Part shown: in pieces, positions 25,676 through 33,173 of the stretch
Numbering within the stretch: position 1 is the first letter of the stretch
Layout of the letters: the number at the start of each line of letters is the position of its first letter
Assembly: GCF_003387475.1 (NCBI RefSeq)
Contig: NZ_QUNO01000022.1
Coordinates: forward strand, 62,001-126,000
DNA length: 64,000 nt
Source: Kutzneria buriramensis
GTDB lineage: Bacteria > Actinomycetota > Actinomycetes > Mycobacteriales > Pseudonocardiaceae
Direction of reading: 5' to 3'
Program-made: the position numbers and the translations under genes
The notes under the pieces: generated by a model
Databases searched by the model: none
Told to the model about the DNA's origin: nothing
The model's input: only the letters and a program-made list of their open reading frames with translations

Positions 25676-26598
25676 CCAGCACGAACACCAACGAGGCCGC
25701 CGACGGGGACCTGGCGCACCTGCACCCGGCCGCCCGGGACATCGCCCGGCTCGACAACGAGCAGCGGCTGCACTACATCCGGTCGGACCGGTGGATCGGC
25801 TACCCGCGCGCCACCGCGGCGCTGGAGCGGTTGGAGACGCTGCTGACCTGGCCGGCCAAGCAGCGGATGCCGAACCTGCTGCTGATCGGCCCGACCAACA
25901 ACGGCAAGTCGATGATCATCGAGAAGTTCCGGCGCACCCACCCGGTGATCTCCCACCCCGACCGGGAGGAGTTCCCGGTGCTGGTGGTGCAGATGCCCTC
26001 GGACCCGTCGGTGTCGCGGTTCTACACCGCGCTGCTGGCCGCGATGAACGCGCCGATGCGGCCGGTGCGCTACCGGCTGCCCGACCTGGAGCAGCTGGCG
26101 CTGCGGCTGCTGCGCACCGCCGGGGTGCGGATGCTGGTGATCGACGAGCTGCACAACGTGCTGGCCGGCCGCGGGGACCTGCGCCGCCAGTTCCTCAACC
26201 TGCTGCGGTTTCTCGGCAACGAGCTGCGCATCCCGCTGGTAGGCGTCGGCACCCGCGACGCCTACCTCGCGATCCGGGCCGACGACCAGCTGGAGAACCG
26301 CTTCGCCCCGCTCACCCTGCCGCGCTGGGAGCCCGACGCGGACACCTGCTCGCTGCTGGCCAGCTTCGCCGCGGCGTTCCCGCTGCGCCAGCCCTCGCCG
26401 ATCGCCACGCCGGAGATGGCCTCCTACCTGCTGGCCCGCTGCGAGGGCACGATCGGCGAGCTGACCAGCCTGCTGACCGACGCCGCCGTCGCGGCGATCA
26501 CCTCCGGGCAGGAGGCGATCAACCAGGCCACGCTGCTGGCCGCGGCTTACGCCGGACCCAGCGAGCGGCGCCGGCTGTTCGAGCGCGAGCTGGCGTGA
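25672..26598 (+). CDS. tniB: TniB AAA+ ATPase, transposition target regulator
   Basis: A 308-aa AAA+ ATPase whose GTG overlaps the tniA stop (GTGA). Walker A is GPTNNGKS (residues 73-80), the form typical of TniB; Walker B is MLVIDELHN. IPLVGVGTRDAYLAIRADDQLENRF is sensor-like. In the family, TniB activates TniA and helps select target DNA, equivalent to TnsC or MuB. It is followed by tniQ with another GTGA overlap. Confidence 0.93.
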   Translation: MTSTNTNEAADGDLAHLHPAARDIARLDNEQRLHYIRSDRWIGYPRATAALERLETLLTWPAKQRMPNLLLIGPTNNGKSMIIEKFRRTHPVISHPDREEFPVLVVQMPSDPSVSRFYTALLAAMNAPMRPVRYRLPDLEQLALRLLRTAGVRMLVIDELHNVLAGRGDLRRQFLNLLRFLGNELRIPLVGVGTRDAYLAIRADDQLENRFAPLTLPRWEPDADTCSLLASFAAAFPLRQPSPIATPEMASYLLARCEGTIGELTSLLTDAAVAAITSGQEAINQATLLAAAYAGPSERRRLFERELA

Positions 26599-27824
26599 GC
26601 CCACCCGTGTCGCCGGAGGTCCGCCCGGCGCTGCCGCGCTGGCCGGTGCATCCCCTGCCGCAGCCGCTGGAGTCGTTGGACTCGTGGGTGCAGCGGCTGG
26701 CCCGGGCGTACTCCATGCCGGTGCGGGACCTGATGGAGCACAACCTGGGCGGCCGGGACGCGCCGGTGTACCGGTCGCTGTACTGGGATCCGCCGGCCGA
26801 GCTGCTGGCCGCGTTGGCCGACCGTACCGGCGTCTCGGTCGCCCGGCTGCGGATCATGACGCTGGCCGGGTGGGTGCCGTGGCTGTTCGACAACCTCGGT
26901 GCGCTGCCGCCGGGGCGGCACGCGGAGGCGTTCGAGAACTACGTCCGGGCCAACTCGGTGCTGCTGGCCCCGGGCGAGGCGGGCAGCCCGGACCTGGAGT
27001 ACCCGCGGGGCTGGACCGGCCCCTGGTACGGCGGCGCCCATGCGCACCGGGCCTGCCCGGTCTGCGCGCTGGATCCCGACCGGGGAACGGCGCTGGTCTG
27101 GCAGTTGCCGCTGGTGATGGGGTGCGGCGAGCACGGCTGCCGGCTGGTGGACAAGAAGGAGATCGCGGTGGCGCTCTCCCGGGGACGGTCGATTTCGCCC
27201 ACGGCGATCGGCGAGCCGCTGGCCACGCTGGACCGCTACACCTACACCGCACTGGCCACCGGGCGGGTCGAGCTGCCCGGCCGGTCGGTGCACGCTGGCG
27301 TCTGGTTCCGGCTGCTGCGCTCGCTGGTCGACGAGGTCAGCCTCTCGACCCGAGCGATGAGCGCGAGCAGCCGACACACCCTGGGTCAGGTGTGGGCGAC
27401 CGCCGGCCTGCCGGCGCGGGCCGGGATCTACCGGTGGGCGCCGTACGAGAGCCTGAACTGGGAGACGCAGCAGGCGATGCTTCTGGCCGCGGCGACCGCG
27501 CTGCGCCTGGCCGAGCAGGGCAAGATCGTCCCGCGCGGCCGGCTCGGGTCCGCGGTGGCTCCCGGCCCGCGCCGTCATGTCTTCGACGGCCACCACATCG
27601 ACGTCGCGCCGGTGTGGCAGCAGGCGCTGAGTGTGCTGGTGGAGCAGGTTCTCGCGCGGGCCTGCGCCGATCGGGAGACCGCCGAAGGGTTGCTGACGCT
27701 GGTCACCCGCCACCTGGAGACCCGCGACGAGTTCGAGGAGGCCCGCGCCTGCCTGTTCGGCGCCGGCGTCCCGGCCGCGTTCCTGCCCACCGCCGGCGAC
27801 CTCGGCCGGATCGACCTCGCGTGA
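26595..27824 (+). CDS. tniQ: TniQ family protein, first copy
   Basis: A 409-aa TniQ protein with GTG start overlapping tniB. Near the start it has RWPVHPLPQPLESLDSWVQRLARAYSMPVRDLM, the standard TniQ opening. A zinc site CPVCALDPDRG...GCGEHGC lies in the middle, and helical regions fill the C-terminal half. TniQ links target recognition to TniB and is needed for Tn5053 transposition. The gene directly downstream is a paralogue with the same layout. Confidence 0.9.
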   Translation: MSPPVSPEVRPALPRWPVHPLPQPLESLDSWVQRLARAYSMPVRDLMEHNLGGRDAPVYRSLYWDPPAELLAALADRTGVSVARLRIMTLAGWVPWLFDNLGALPPGRHAEAFENYVRANSVLLAPGEAGSPDLEYPRGWTGPWYGGAHAHRACPVCALDPDRGTALVWQLPLVMGCGEHGCRLVDKKEIAVALSRGRSISPTAIGEPLATLDRYTYTALATGRVELPGRSVHAGVWFRLLRSLVDEVSLSTRAMSASSRHTLGQVWATAGLPARAGIYRWAPYESLNWETQQAMLLAAATALRLAEQGKIVPRGRLGSAVAPGPRRHVFDGHHIDVAPVWQQALSVLVEQVLARACADRETAEGLLTLVTRHLETRDEFEEARACLFGAGVPAAFLPTAGDLGRIDLA

Positions 27825-29056
27825 GTCGACGTCGACCAGCGGCGCGCGCCGCGTCCCGGCCGGTGGTGGCGCGGTGGCCGGTGCACCCGCGGCCGGCGCC
27901 GCTGGAGTCGTTGTCGTCGTGGGTGTCCCGGCTGGCGGCGCTGTACGGGATGCGGGTGGAGGAGCTGCTCGACGACCGCAACCTCGACCTGGACGGGGCT
28001 GCGGTGCCCTACGACCTCGACTTCGACCCGCCGGAGACCTTGCTGGTCGCGTTGGCTGAACGCACCGGCCACGACCTGGGCCGGCTGTGGGCGATGACGC
28101 TGATCGGCTGGTCGCCGTGGCTGTTCGACTGGCCCTTCCATCCGCAGGTCGACCAGCAGCAGCCGATGTTCGACACCTACGTGCGGGCCAACTCCGTGCT
28201 GCTGGCACCCGGCGAGGCCGGCGACAGCGTGGTCGCTGCCCGCAAGCGCTGGTACGGGCCGTGGCGCGGCGCCAACTGGGGCGGTCGGGTGTGCCCGGTC
28301 TGCGCGCCGGAGCGGGGAACGGCGCTGGTGTGGCGGTTGCCGCTGCTGGTCGGCTGCGGCGAGCACGGCTGCTACCTGGAGCACCACGGGAAGGTCGGGC
28401 TGGCCCGGATGGCCGGCGAGCCGATCACGCCTCGGCCGGTGCCCGAGCCGCTGGCCACGATGGAGCGTCACACCCACGCCACGCTGACCACCGGCCGCGT
28501 CGAACTGCCGGGCCGGTCGGTGCACGCCGGGGTGTGGTTCCGGCTGCTGCGGTCACTGCTGGACGAGGTCAGCCTTGCGCTGACCACCCGCCACGCCCAG
28601 GCCCGCGCCACCCTGGAGACGGTGTGGGCGGCCACCGGCCTGCCCGAACGCGGCGGCATCAACGGGTGGCGGCCCTACGAGCACCTGGAGCGCGAGGTCC
28701 AGGAGTCGCTGCTGCTGGCTGCGGCCACCGCGTTGCAGTTGGCCGCCGACGACACGATCACCGCCTGCGGCCGGCTCGCCTCGGCGATCCAGCCGGCCCG
28801 CGACCAGTACGTCTACGACGGCGACCGGCCCGGCTGGCCGGACGACGCCTGGCGGGAGGCCGTCTCGCGGACCGAGGCGGCCATGATCACCGCGCGCACC
28901 GACCGCGCCGTCGCCTGGCAGCTGCTGGCTTACCTGACCGTCGGCTGCCGCACCCTGGCCCGGTTCGAGGAGCAACGCGGCTACCTGTTCGGCGCCGGCA
29001 TCCCCGCCGGGTACCTACCCAGCGCCGGCGAGCTCGGCCGCACCGACCTGCTGTGA
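27821..29056 (+). CDS. tniQ: TniQ family protein, second tandem copy
   Basis: A 411-aa paralogue of the previous protein, GTG start within the previous stop. It keeps RWPVHPRPAPLESLSSWVSRLAALYGM, VRANSVLLAPGEAG, CPVCAPERG...GCGEHGC and GRVELPGRSVHAGVWFRLLRSL, which match the first copy closely. Divergence elsewhere shows the duplication is not recent. Both frames are intact. Two TniQ proteins could form a heteromer or recognise different targets; this is inference. Confidence 0.9.
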   Translation: MSRRRPAARAASRPVVARWPVHPRPAPLESLSSWVSRLAALYGMRVEELLDDRNLDLDGAAVPYDLDFDPPETLLVALAERTGHDLGRLWAMTLIGWSPWLFDWPFHPQVDQQQPMFDTYVRANSVLLAPGEAGDSVVAARKRWYGPWRGANWGGRVCPVCAPERGTALVWRLPLLVGCGEHGCYLEHHGKVGLARMAGEPITPRPVPEPLATMERHTHATLTTGRVELPGRSVHAGVWFRLLRSLLDEVSLALTTRHAQARATLETVWAATGLPERGGINGWRPYEHLEREVQESLLLAAATALQLAADDTITACGRLASAIQPARDQYVYDGDRPGWPDDAWREAVSRTEAAMITARTDRAVAWQLLAYLTVGCRTLARFEEQRGYLFGAGIPAGYLPSAGELGRTDLL

Positions 29057-29211
29057 CGAGGCCATCGCCGCAGGTCAGCGTCGTTTCCGTACCCGTCGCA
29101 CACCCGGCGTCCAACCTCCCGGGTTGGGCACCCGGGTCCGGATGAGCTGGCCGGTCCCCGACCACTCAGGCGGGCCTGGCGCGCTAGCCGTTTTCCCTTT
29201 CCCTGTCACGA

Positions 29212-30153
29212 TTACAGCGTGACGTACTCACGGATCTTGCCTTTGATGTGCGGGCGTTGGTCGTTCAGACGCAGCGGCAGCGTGGGCAACTGGCGGGCGA
29301 TGTCGACCTCGGTCAGCGCGTCACCGACCGGCACGTCGCAGTACCCGCGGTCGTCGACCTGCCAGCGGCCGTCCGGGTCGACCGCGCGGACGCGGGCCAC
29401 GACGCCGTCGACGACGTAGACGATCGCCTTGAGCCGGGGCCGGCGGGTCTTGCCGATGGGGAACCACTTGCGGTCGGCCTCCAGCTGGACCTCGGTGCTG
29501 GCGCCGGTCTCGCCGTAGCGGCGGTTGGTGTCGGGGTCGACCTTGCGGGTGCGGGTGTTGCGGTAGACGACCAGGGCGCAGTTCTGCCCGTCGGCGTAGG
29601 CGTGCAGCTGGCGGTAGAGGGTGGAGCGGCCGACGCGGAACATCGCGGCGATCTCGTCGACGGTGTGCGTGTCGTTGTCGTAGAGCAGCTGGGCCTGCGC
29701 CAGCTGCGCCGGCGACAGCGCCTCGGGGCGGCCGCCGACCCGGCCGCGGGCGCGGGCGGCGGCCAGGCCGTCCAGGGTGCCTTCGACGATCATCTCCCGG
29801 TCGTACTCGGCGAGCGCGGCCAGGAACCGGAACATCATCCGCCCGCCCGGGGTGGTGGTGTCGATGCCCTGCTCCAGCACGACGAAGTCGACGTCGTGCT
29901 CACCGAACCAGGCGACCAGCTCCAGCAGGTGCTGGTGGGAGCGGCCGATTCGCTTGAAGCGCGTCACCACGACCTGGTCCCCGGCTTCGAGCTTGTTCAG
30001 CAGCACGTCGAGCTTGGGGCGGGAGGACAGCTTGCCGGAGATCTTCTCGATGAACAGGTTCTCCTCGGCGACCCCGGCGGCGCGCAGCGCGTCGATCTGG
30101 TGGTCGGTTGACTGGTCGCGGGTGGACACCCGGGCGTAGCCGTACCGCGTCAT
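29212..30153 (-). CDS. tniR: TniR serine resolvase
   Basis: A 313-aa serine recombinase; ATG 30153 gives the canonical start MTRYGYARVSTRDQ with nucleophile Ser10. LIAL-type catalytic segments follow (VVTRFKRIGRS, MMFRFLAALAEYDREMIVEGT). A resolvase helix-turn-helix is at VDEIAAMFRVGRSTLYRQLH. An extra C-terminal domain of about 115 residues makes it longer than ordinary resolvases of about 190-200 aa. In this family it resolves cointegrates after replicative transposition. It faces the transposition genes and is divergent from the MarR-type gene. Confidence 0.9.
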   Translation of the reverse strand: MTRYGYARVSTRDQSTDHQIDALRAAGVAEENLFIEKISGKLSSRPKLDVLLNKLEAGDQVVVTRFKRIGRSHQHLLELVAWFGEHDVDFVVLEQGIDTTTPGGRMMFRFLAALAEYDREMIVEGTLDGLAAARARGRVGGRPEALSPAQLAQAQLLYDNDTHTVDEIAAMFRVGRSTLYRQLHAYADGQNCALVVYRNTRTRKVDPDTNRRYGETGASTEVQLEADRKWFPIGKTRRPRLKAIVYVVDGVVARVRAVDPDGRWQVDDRGYCDVPVGDALTEVDIARQLPTLPLRLNDQRPHIKGKIREYVTL

Positions 30154-30198
30154 GCGTCTCTCACCGTTTCCGGGACGTTGATTCCGAGATCGAGTAAC

Positions 30199-30270
30199 GA
30201 GACCCATGCTACCTGCGGCGATGCCGTCGCCGCCCATGGGTCTCCAAAACGATCGTTTTCAAGACCCATG
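30199..30270. promoter_or_regulatory. Repeat-rich resolvase/MarR intergenic region, candidate res site and operator
   Basis: A 36-bp dyad at 30235-30270 pairs arms with 16 of 18 matches around aaaacgatcgtttt (30246-30259). Its outer unit catgggtctc recurs as gagacccatg at 30199-30208. The array sits 46 nt upstream of the resolvase start and 100 nt upstream of the MarR-type gene. It may be the res site, the MarR operator, or both. Confidence 0.6.
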
Positions 30271-30372
30271 ACAGGGGCGCGTAACGGCCACGCGGGCCGC
30301 GCCGACATCGCGGTCAGGCTGGTTTCCCGCAGCGTGCCGGAGTGCGGGCCGCAAGAAACGGGGGTGGTCACG

Positions 30373-30903
30373 GTGAGTGCGTCGACGCGGCTGGCGGAGG
30401 TGTCCGCCGAGCAGTGCCTGCCGGTGCAGGTGTTCCTGCACGCCGCCCGCCTGCTGGAGTCCGAGCTCAACCGTCGGCTCTGCGACGGTGTGGGCGTCAC
30501 CTACGCGCAGTTCCAGATCCTGGCCGCCCTGGCCTGCCGGCCGCAGCGGCGGCTGCGGATGACCGACCTGGCCGCGGCGGTCGGCTTGTCCCGCAGCTGC
30601 CTGTCGCACGCGGTCGCACGCATGGAGGACGCGGGCTGGGTCCGGCGCGACACCCGGGACGCCGGCGACGGCCGCGCCGTCGACACGACCCTGACCGACC
30701 TGGGCCTGGACATGTTCGCGATGGCCAACTCCGTGTACGCCCGCGGCGTCCGCGAGCTGGTGCTCGACTACCTCACTGGCGACCAGCTCCAGGACTTGCG
30801 GGCCGCGAGCGCGGCGCTGCTGCCGCTTCCCGACGCCGCGGCCGTGGCCACCACCGCCCGGCACTTCGACCTCGGCCAGCGACGGGCCGCGGGCCACTGC
30901 TAG
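30373..30903 (+). CDS. MarR-type regulator carried by the transposon
   Basis: A 176-aa winged-helix regulator. GTG 30373 follows a ggggtgg site. VFLHAARLLESELNRRLCDGVGVTYAQFQILAAL and MTDLAAAVGLSRSCLSHAVARMEDAGWVRRDTRDAGDGRAV form the MarR DNA-binding domain, including the basic wing; helices at both ends should dimerise. MarR proteins usually repress neighbouring genes from palindromes such as the one at 30235-30270. It may control the transposon or the zinc-ribbon gene downstream. Confidence 0.85.
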   Translation: MSASTRLAEVSAEQCLPVQVFLHAARLLESELNRRLCDGVGVTYAQFQILAALACRPQRRLRMTDLAAAVGLSRSCLSHAVARMEDAGWVRRDTRDAGDGRAVDTTLTDLGLDMFAMANSVYARGVRELVLDYLTGDQLQDLRAASAALLPLPDAAAVATTARHFDLGQRRAAGHC

Positions 30904-31000
30904 CCCGCACAGACCCCGGTGGCGGCCTGTGGTCCGCGGCGGGCCTGCGCCAGCCTGGCGGGCTGGTGCCTGGCGTGCCGCCGGGTGTAGACCCGGGACC

Positions 31001-31462
31001 GTGGACGAGGCGGAGGACCCGCCCGACCCGCAGCAGGAGCCGGGCGAGAACGACGACGCAGATGACGACTGGGCTGACATCTGCGACCACTGCGGCGCCG
31101 AGATCGGCGACAACCCGAACGCGCTGCTGATGCTGGTGCGTGACTCCTCGGCGATCCACATCGGCCACAGCGAACGCGACGGCAAGCGCGTGGTGCAGGC
31201 ATGTTGCCCCGACCACGCGGCCGCGCTGCGGGCCGAGTACGCGGCCCGGCCGTGGCGGCGTCGGGAACTGTGGGCGGGCAAGGTCTATTGGGCGATCGAC
31301 CAGCGCGGCGGCACCGCGAAACTGCCCCAGATCTGCGCCGACACCGGGCTGTCGCCCTGGCAGGTGCATCTCGGCGTGCTCTACCACGACTGGCGCCTGG
31401 TGTGCGCCCGACACCGCATTCGCGTGGCCCGGCTCCGGGCAGGTATCGATCGGGCTGGGTAG
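31001..31462 (+). CDS. Zinc-ribbon-like cargo protein, unknown
   Basis: A 153-aa protein read from GTG 31001; GTG 30929 is an alternative. After an acidic start comes ICDHCGAEIG, and later ACCPDHAAALRAEY, giving a possible Cys/His zinc site. The C-terminal half (LPQICADTGLSPWQVHLGVLYHDWRLVCARHRIRVARL) resembles a helix-turn-helix. No family recognised. It is the last gene inside the transposon, so it is either cargo or an accessory factor. Confidence 0.55.
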   Translation: MDEAEDPPDPQQEPGENDDADDDWADICDHCGAEIGDNPNALLMLVRDSSAIHIGHSERDGKRVVQACCPDHAAALRAEYAARPWRRRELWAGKVYWAIDQRGGTAKLPQICADTGLSPWQVHLGVLYHDWRLVCARHRIRVARLRAGIDRAG

Positions 31463-31531
31463 CGTCGGGCGTTGATCTTCCTGATTGAGCAACAACCTGC
31501 CGCAGGTCAAACTAGAACCGGATCACCTGGC

Positions 31532-31578
31532 GTGCACAGGAGTTCGGACATCCGTGCAGTCCACTTCGGACATCGACA
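31532..31578. repeat. Right transposon end with two transposase-binding repeats
   Basis: The terminal repeat is 31554-31578. A second site, gtgcacaggagttcgga (31532-31548), lies just inside in the same orientation. Both match the repeats of the left end. Confidence 0.85.
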
Positions 31579-31583
31579 GACCA
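31579..31583. repeat. Target-site duplication gacca (right copy)
   Basis: gacca follows the right end directly and is identical to 23870-23874 before the left end. Confidence 0.9.
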
Positions 31584-31601
31584 CCTCGACACACGAACGC
31601 G

Positions 31602-31625
31602 CGTACGTACGCGATCGTACGTACG
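31602..31625. promoter_or_regulatory. Dyad next to the transposon insertion point
   Basis: cgtacgtacg occurs twice (31602-31611 and 31616-31625) around cgat. Each arm is self-complementary. Before insertion this dyad lay between the zinc-finger gene (minus) and the membrane-protein gene at 31750 (plus), so it is probably a divergent operator or promoter element. Confidence 0.5.
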
Positions 31626-31749
31626 GTCGGCGCTACCCTATCGGTGGACACGCCGAACCGGCGAGTCCACCAGCGCCAGCTGCGGATCGGCCACCGACAG
31701 CACGCTGGGACCCTGATGCCGGGGGACGACATCAAGGAGGTGGCAGGCC

Positions 31750-32067
31750 GTGGAAGAGCTCCTGCGCTCTGGCCTGCTGGTGGTCATCTGCGTGGTCATC
31801 GCGGTAGCGGCCGGGCCCCGACTGCTGCGGTTGGTGGGCGGCGCCGTGCTCGGTCTCGCCCTCATCGGCGTGCTGATCAAGGCCCCGGCCGACGCCACGA
31901 TCGGCGGCCTGATCAGCGGCGGTGTGCTGTTCGGCCTCGGAACCTGGTGGCGCCACCGGCGCCGCGAAGCCGACGCGGACATCGCATGGGACGACCACCC
32001 CGCCCCACACGGCGAGCCCGTCGACGACGAGGTTCCCGTCGACGCGTCCGGCAACTCGCGGCCCTAG
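31750..32067 (+). CDS. Small membrane protein, two or three helices
   Basis: A 105-aa protein with GTG 31750 behind a strong aaggaggtg site (31734-31742). Helices span about residues 5-22, 28-45 and 50-66 (LLVVICVVIAVAAGPRLL, LVGGAVLGLALIGVLI, TIGGLISGGVLFGLGTWW). The tail is charged and acidic. No family recognised. It was the original divergent neighbour of the zinc-finger gene at 23410. Confidence 0.6.
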   Translation: MEELLRSGLLVVICVVIAVAAGPRLLRLVGGAVLGLALIGVLIKAPADATIGGLISGGVLFGLGTWWRHRRREADADIAWDDHPAPHGEPVDDEVPVDASGNSRP

Positions 32068-32173
32068 CGATGGCAGGCCGGCCACCCGTCAACGCGCGGC
32101 GGCAGGTCGGGCATCCTGTTCCCGCGCCCGCATAACGTCGCGTGGCGTGTTGAGCGGCAGGGAAGGGGCGCGG

Positions 32174-32617
32174 GTGGCGAACACGGAACTGCCGGGGTTC
32201 GACCCCGCTCGGCTGCGCCAATTGCTAGGAGCCCGCAGCCCCGCCGCGGTGGCCGAAGCCATCGAGGTCAGCCGCGTCACCATCCACCGCTACCTCGCCG
32301 GCGAGCGCACCCCGACCGTGCAGGTGCTGGCCCGGCTCGCCGACGAACTCGACACCGAGCCGTTGGGCCTGTTCGACCCCGACGCTGTGGGGCAGGGCCT
32401 GCTGGCCCTGCGCATCACCGCCGGTCTGACGCAAGCAGCGGTGGCGGACAAGGCCGGCCCGGACCTCACCGTCGACCGGTACCAGCGGCTGGAGTCCGGC
32501 AGGACGCGGCAGATCCGGGAGGCCGACGTCGCGCAGCTCGCCGTCGTCTTCGGCGCCACCGAAGAAGAGGTCCGCCGCGCGCACCAGTGGTCGTGCGATC
32601 ACTCCGACTCAGGCTAA
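32174..32617 (+). CDS. Tandem helix-turn-helix (XRE-type) regulator
   Basis: A 147-aa protein; GTG 32174 follows ggaagggg. It holds two XRE-like domains: residues about 12-60 (LRQLLGARSPAAVAEAIEVSRVTIHRYLAGERTPTVQVLARLADEL) and about 75-130 (LLALRITAGLTQAAVADKAGPDLTVDRYQRLESGRT). Two complete HTH units in such a short chain suggest intramolecular binding to two operator halves. It lies just upstream of the putative DNA-modification genes and could regulate them. Confidence 0.8.
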   Translation: MANTELPGFDPARLRQLLGARSPAAVAEAIEVSRVTIHRYLAGERTPTVQVLARLADELDTEPLGLFDPDAVGQGLLALRITAGLTQAAVADKAGPDLTVDRYQRLESGRTRQIREADVAQLAVVFGATEEEVRRAHQWSCDHSDSG

Positions 32618-33122
32618 GACCGTCCACATCCGACACTCGACGCGCTCGAATCGGCACGCTCGACAGGTCCGACCTCCGACAATTGTTTCCAGTTCAGCCC
32701 GACGGCGAACATCACCTGCCGCGGCACAGTAGAGTCGGCGCCGGTGTTCGGCGTCGTTGCGGCCACGCTGGCTCTGTCCCGAGGTTCCTGTCTCTTGCCG
32801 GGTCGGGTGTGAGGGGACGACGGTGGAGCGCCGGATGCCAACCGGTGCTCCACCTCATCAGCGGCCTTCCCGTCCCCGAGGCTTGTCGGAGGACGGTTGC
32901 CCGGCGGCACGCCTGTTGACCATTTCCGGGCGCACCTTGTTTGGGGTGCCGCAGTCCGCACACATGACGTCGCCTTGCATCGCCGACGGGCGAGGCCTTC
33001 GTGGCTCTCCGCGCGGTGAGGAACCGTTGGTATCACGTAAATCTCGGGCCTGAGACCGCTACCGAGGCGACGTCACCGGGCAGTCGGTCGGCGTCGCGTG
33101 CGGGCGCCTTCCCCTTGCCATG
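32618..33122. other. Gene-free stretch
   Basis: About 500 bp without a convincing coding frame on either strand. It may hold the tail of the regulator transcript and promoter elements for the following operon. Apart from the dyad just beyond it, I see no structured repeat. Confidence 0.4.
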
Positions 33123-33159
33123 TGTTACCGTAATCCGTAGACTGCGGATTACGGTAACA
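33123..33159. promoter_or_regulatory. Perfect 15-bp inverted repeat upstream of the modification gene run
   Basis: The arms tgttaccgtaatccg (33123-33137) and cggattacggtaaca (33145-33159) are exact complements separated by tagactg. They end 14 nt before the ATG at 33174 and overlap the region where promoter and ribosome-binding site (agaggggg) should lie. AT content is higher than the surroundings. This fits a repressor operator. Confidence 0.75.
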
Positions 33160-33173
33160 AAGAGGGGGTCCCG

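Larger units (their letters stand above)
23875..31578 (+). mobile_element. Complete Tn402/Tn5053-type transposon, 7,704 bp
   Basis: The ends are inverted repeats of 25 bp: left 23875-23899, right 31554-31578. Both begin tgtcgatgtccgaagt and end tgcac; four bases between differ. They are flanked by a perfect 5-bp duplication gacca (23870-23874 and 31579-31583), the duplication length known for this family. The content is tniA, tniB, two tniQ genes and, inverted, a serine resolvase, plus a MarR-type regulator and a zinc-ribbon protein. Gene order and motif types match Tn5053/Tn402; the doubled tniQ is unusual. It looks intact and recent. Confidence 0.93.

Noticed and set aside
29057..29211. Possible rho-independent terminator between tniQ and the resolvase
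   Set aside because: Short dyads around ccgggt are present but no arm pair was strong enough to call.
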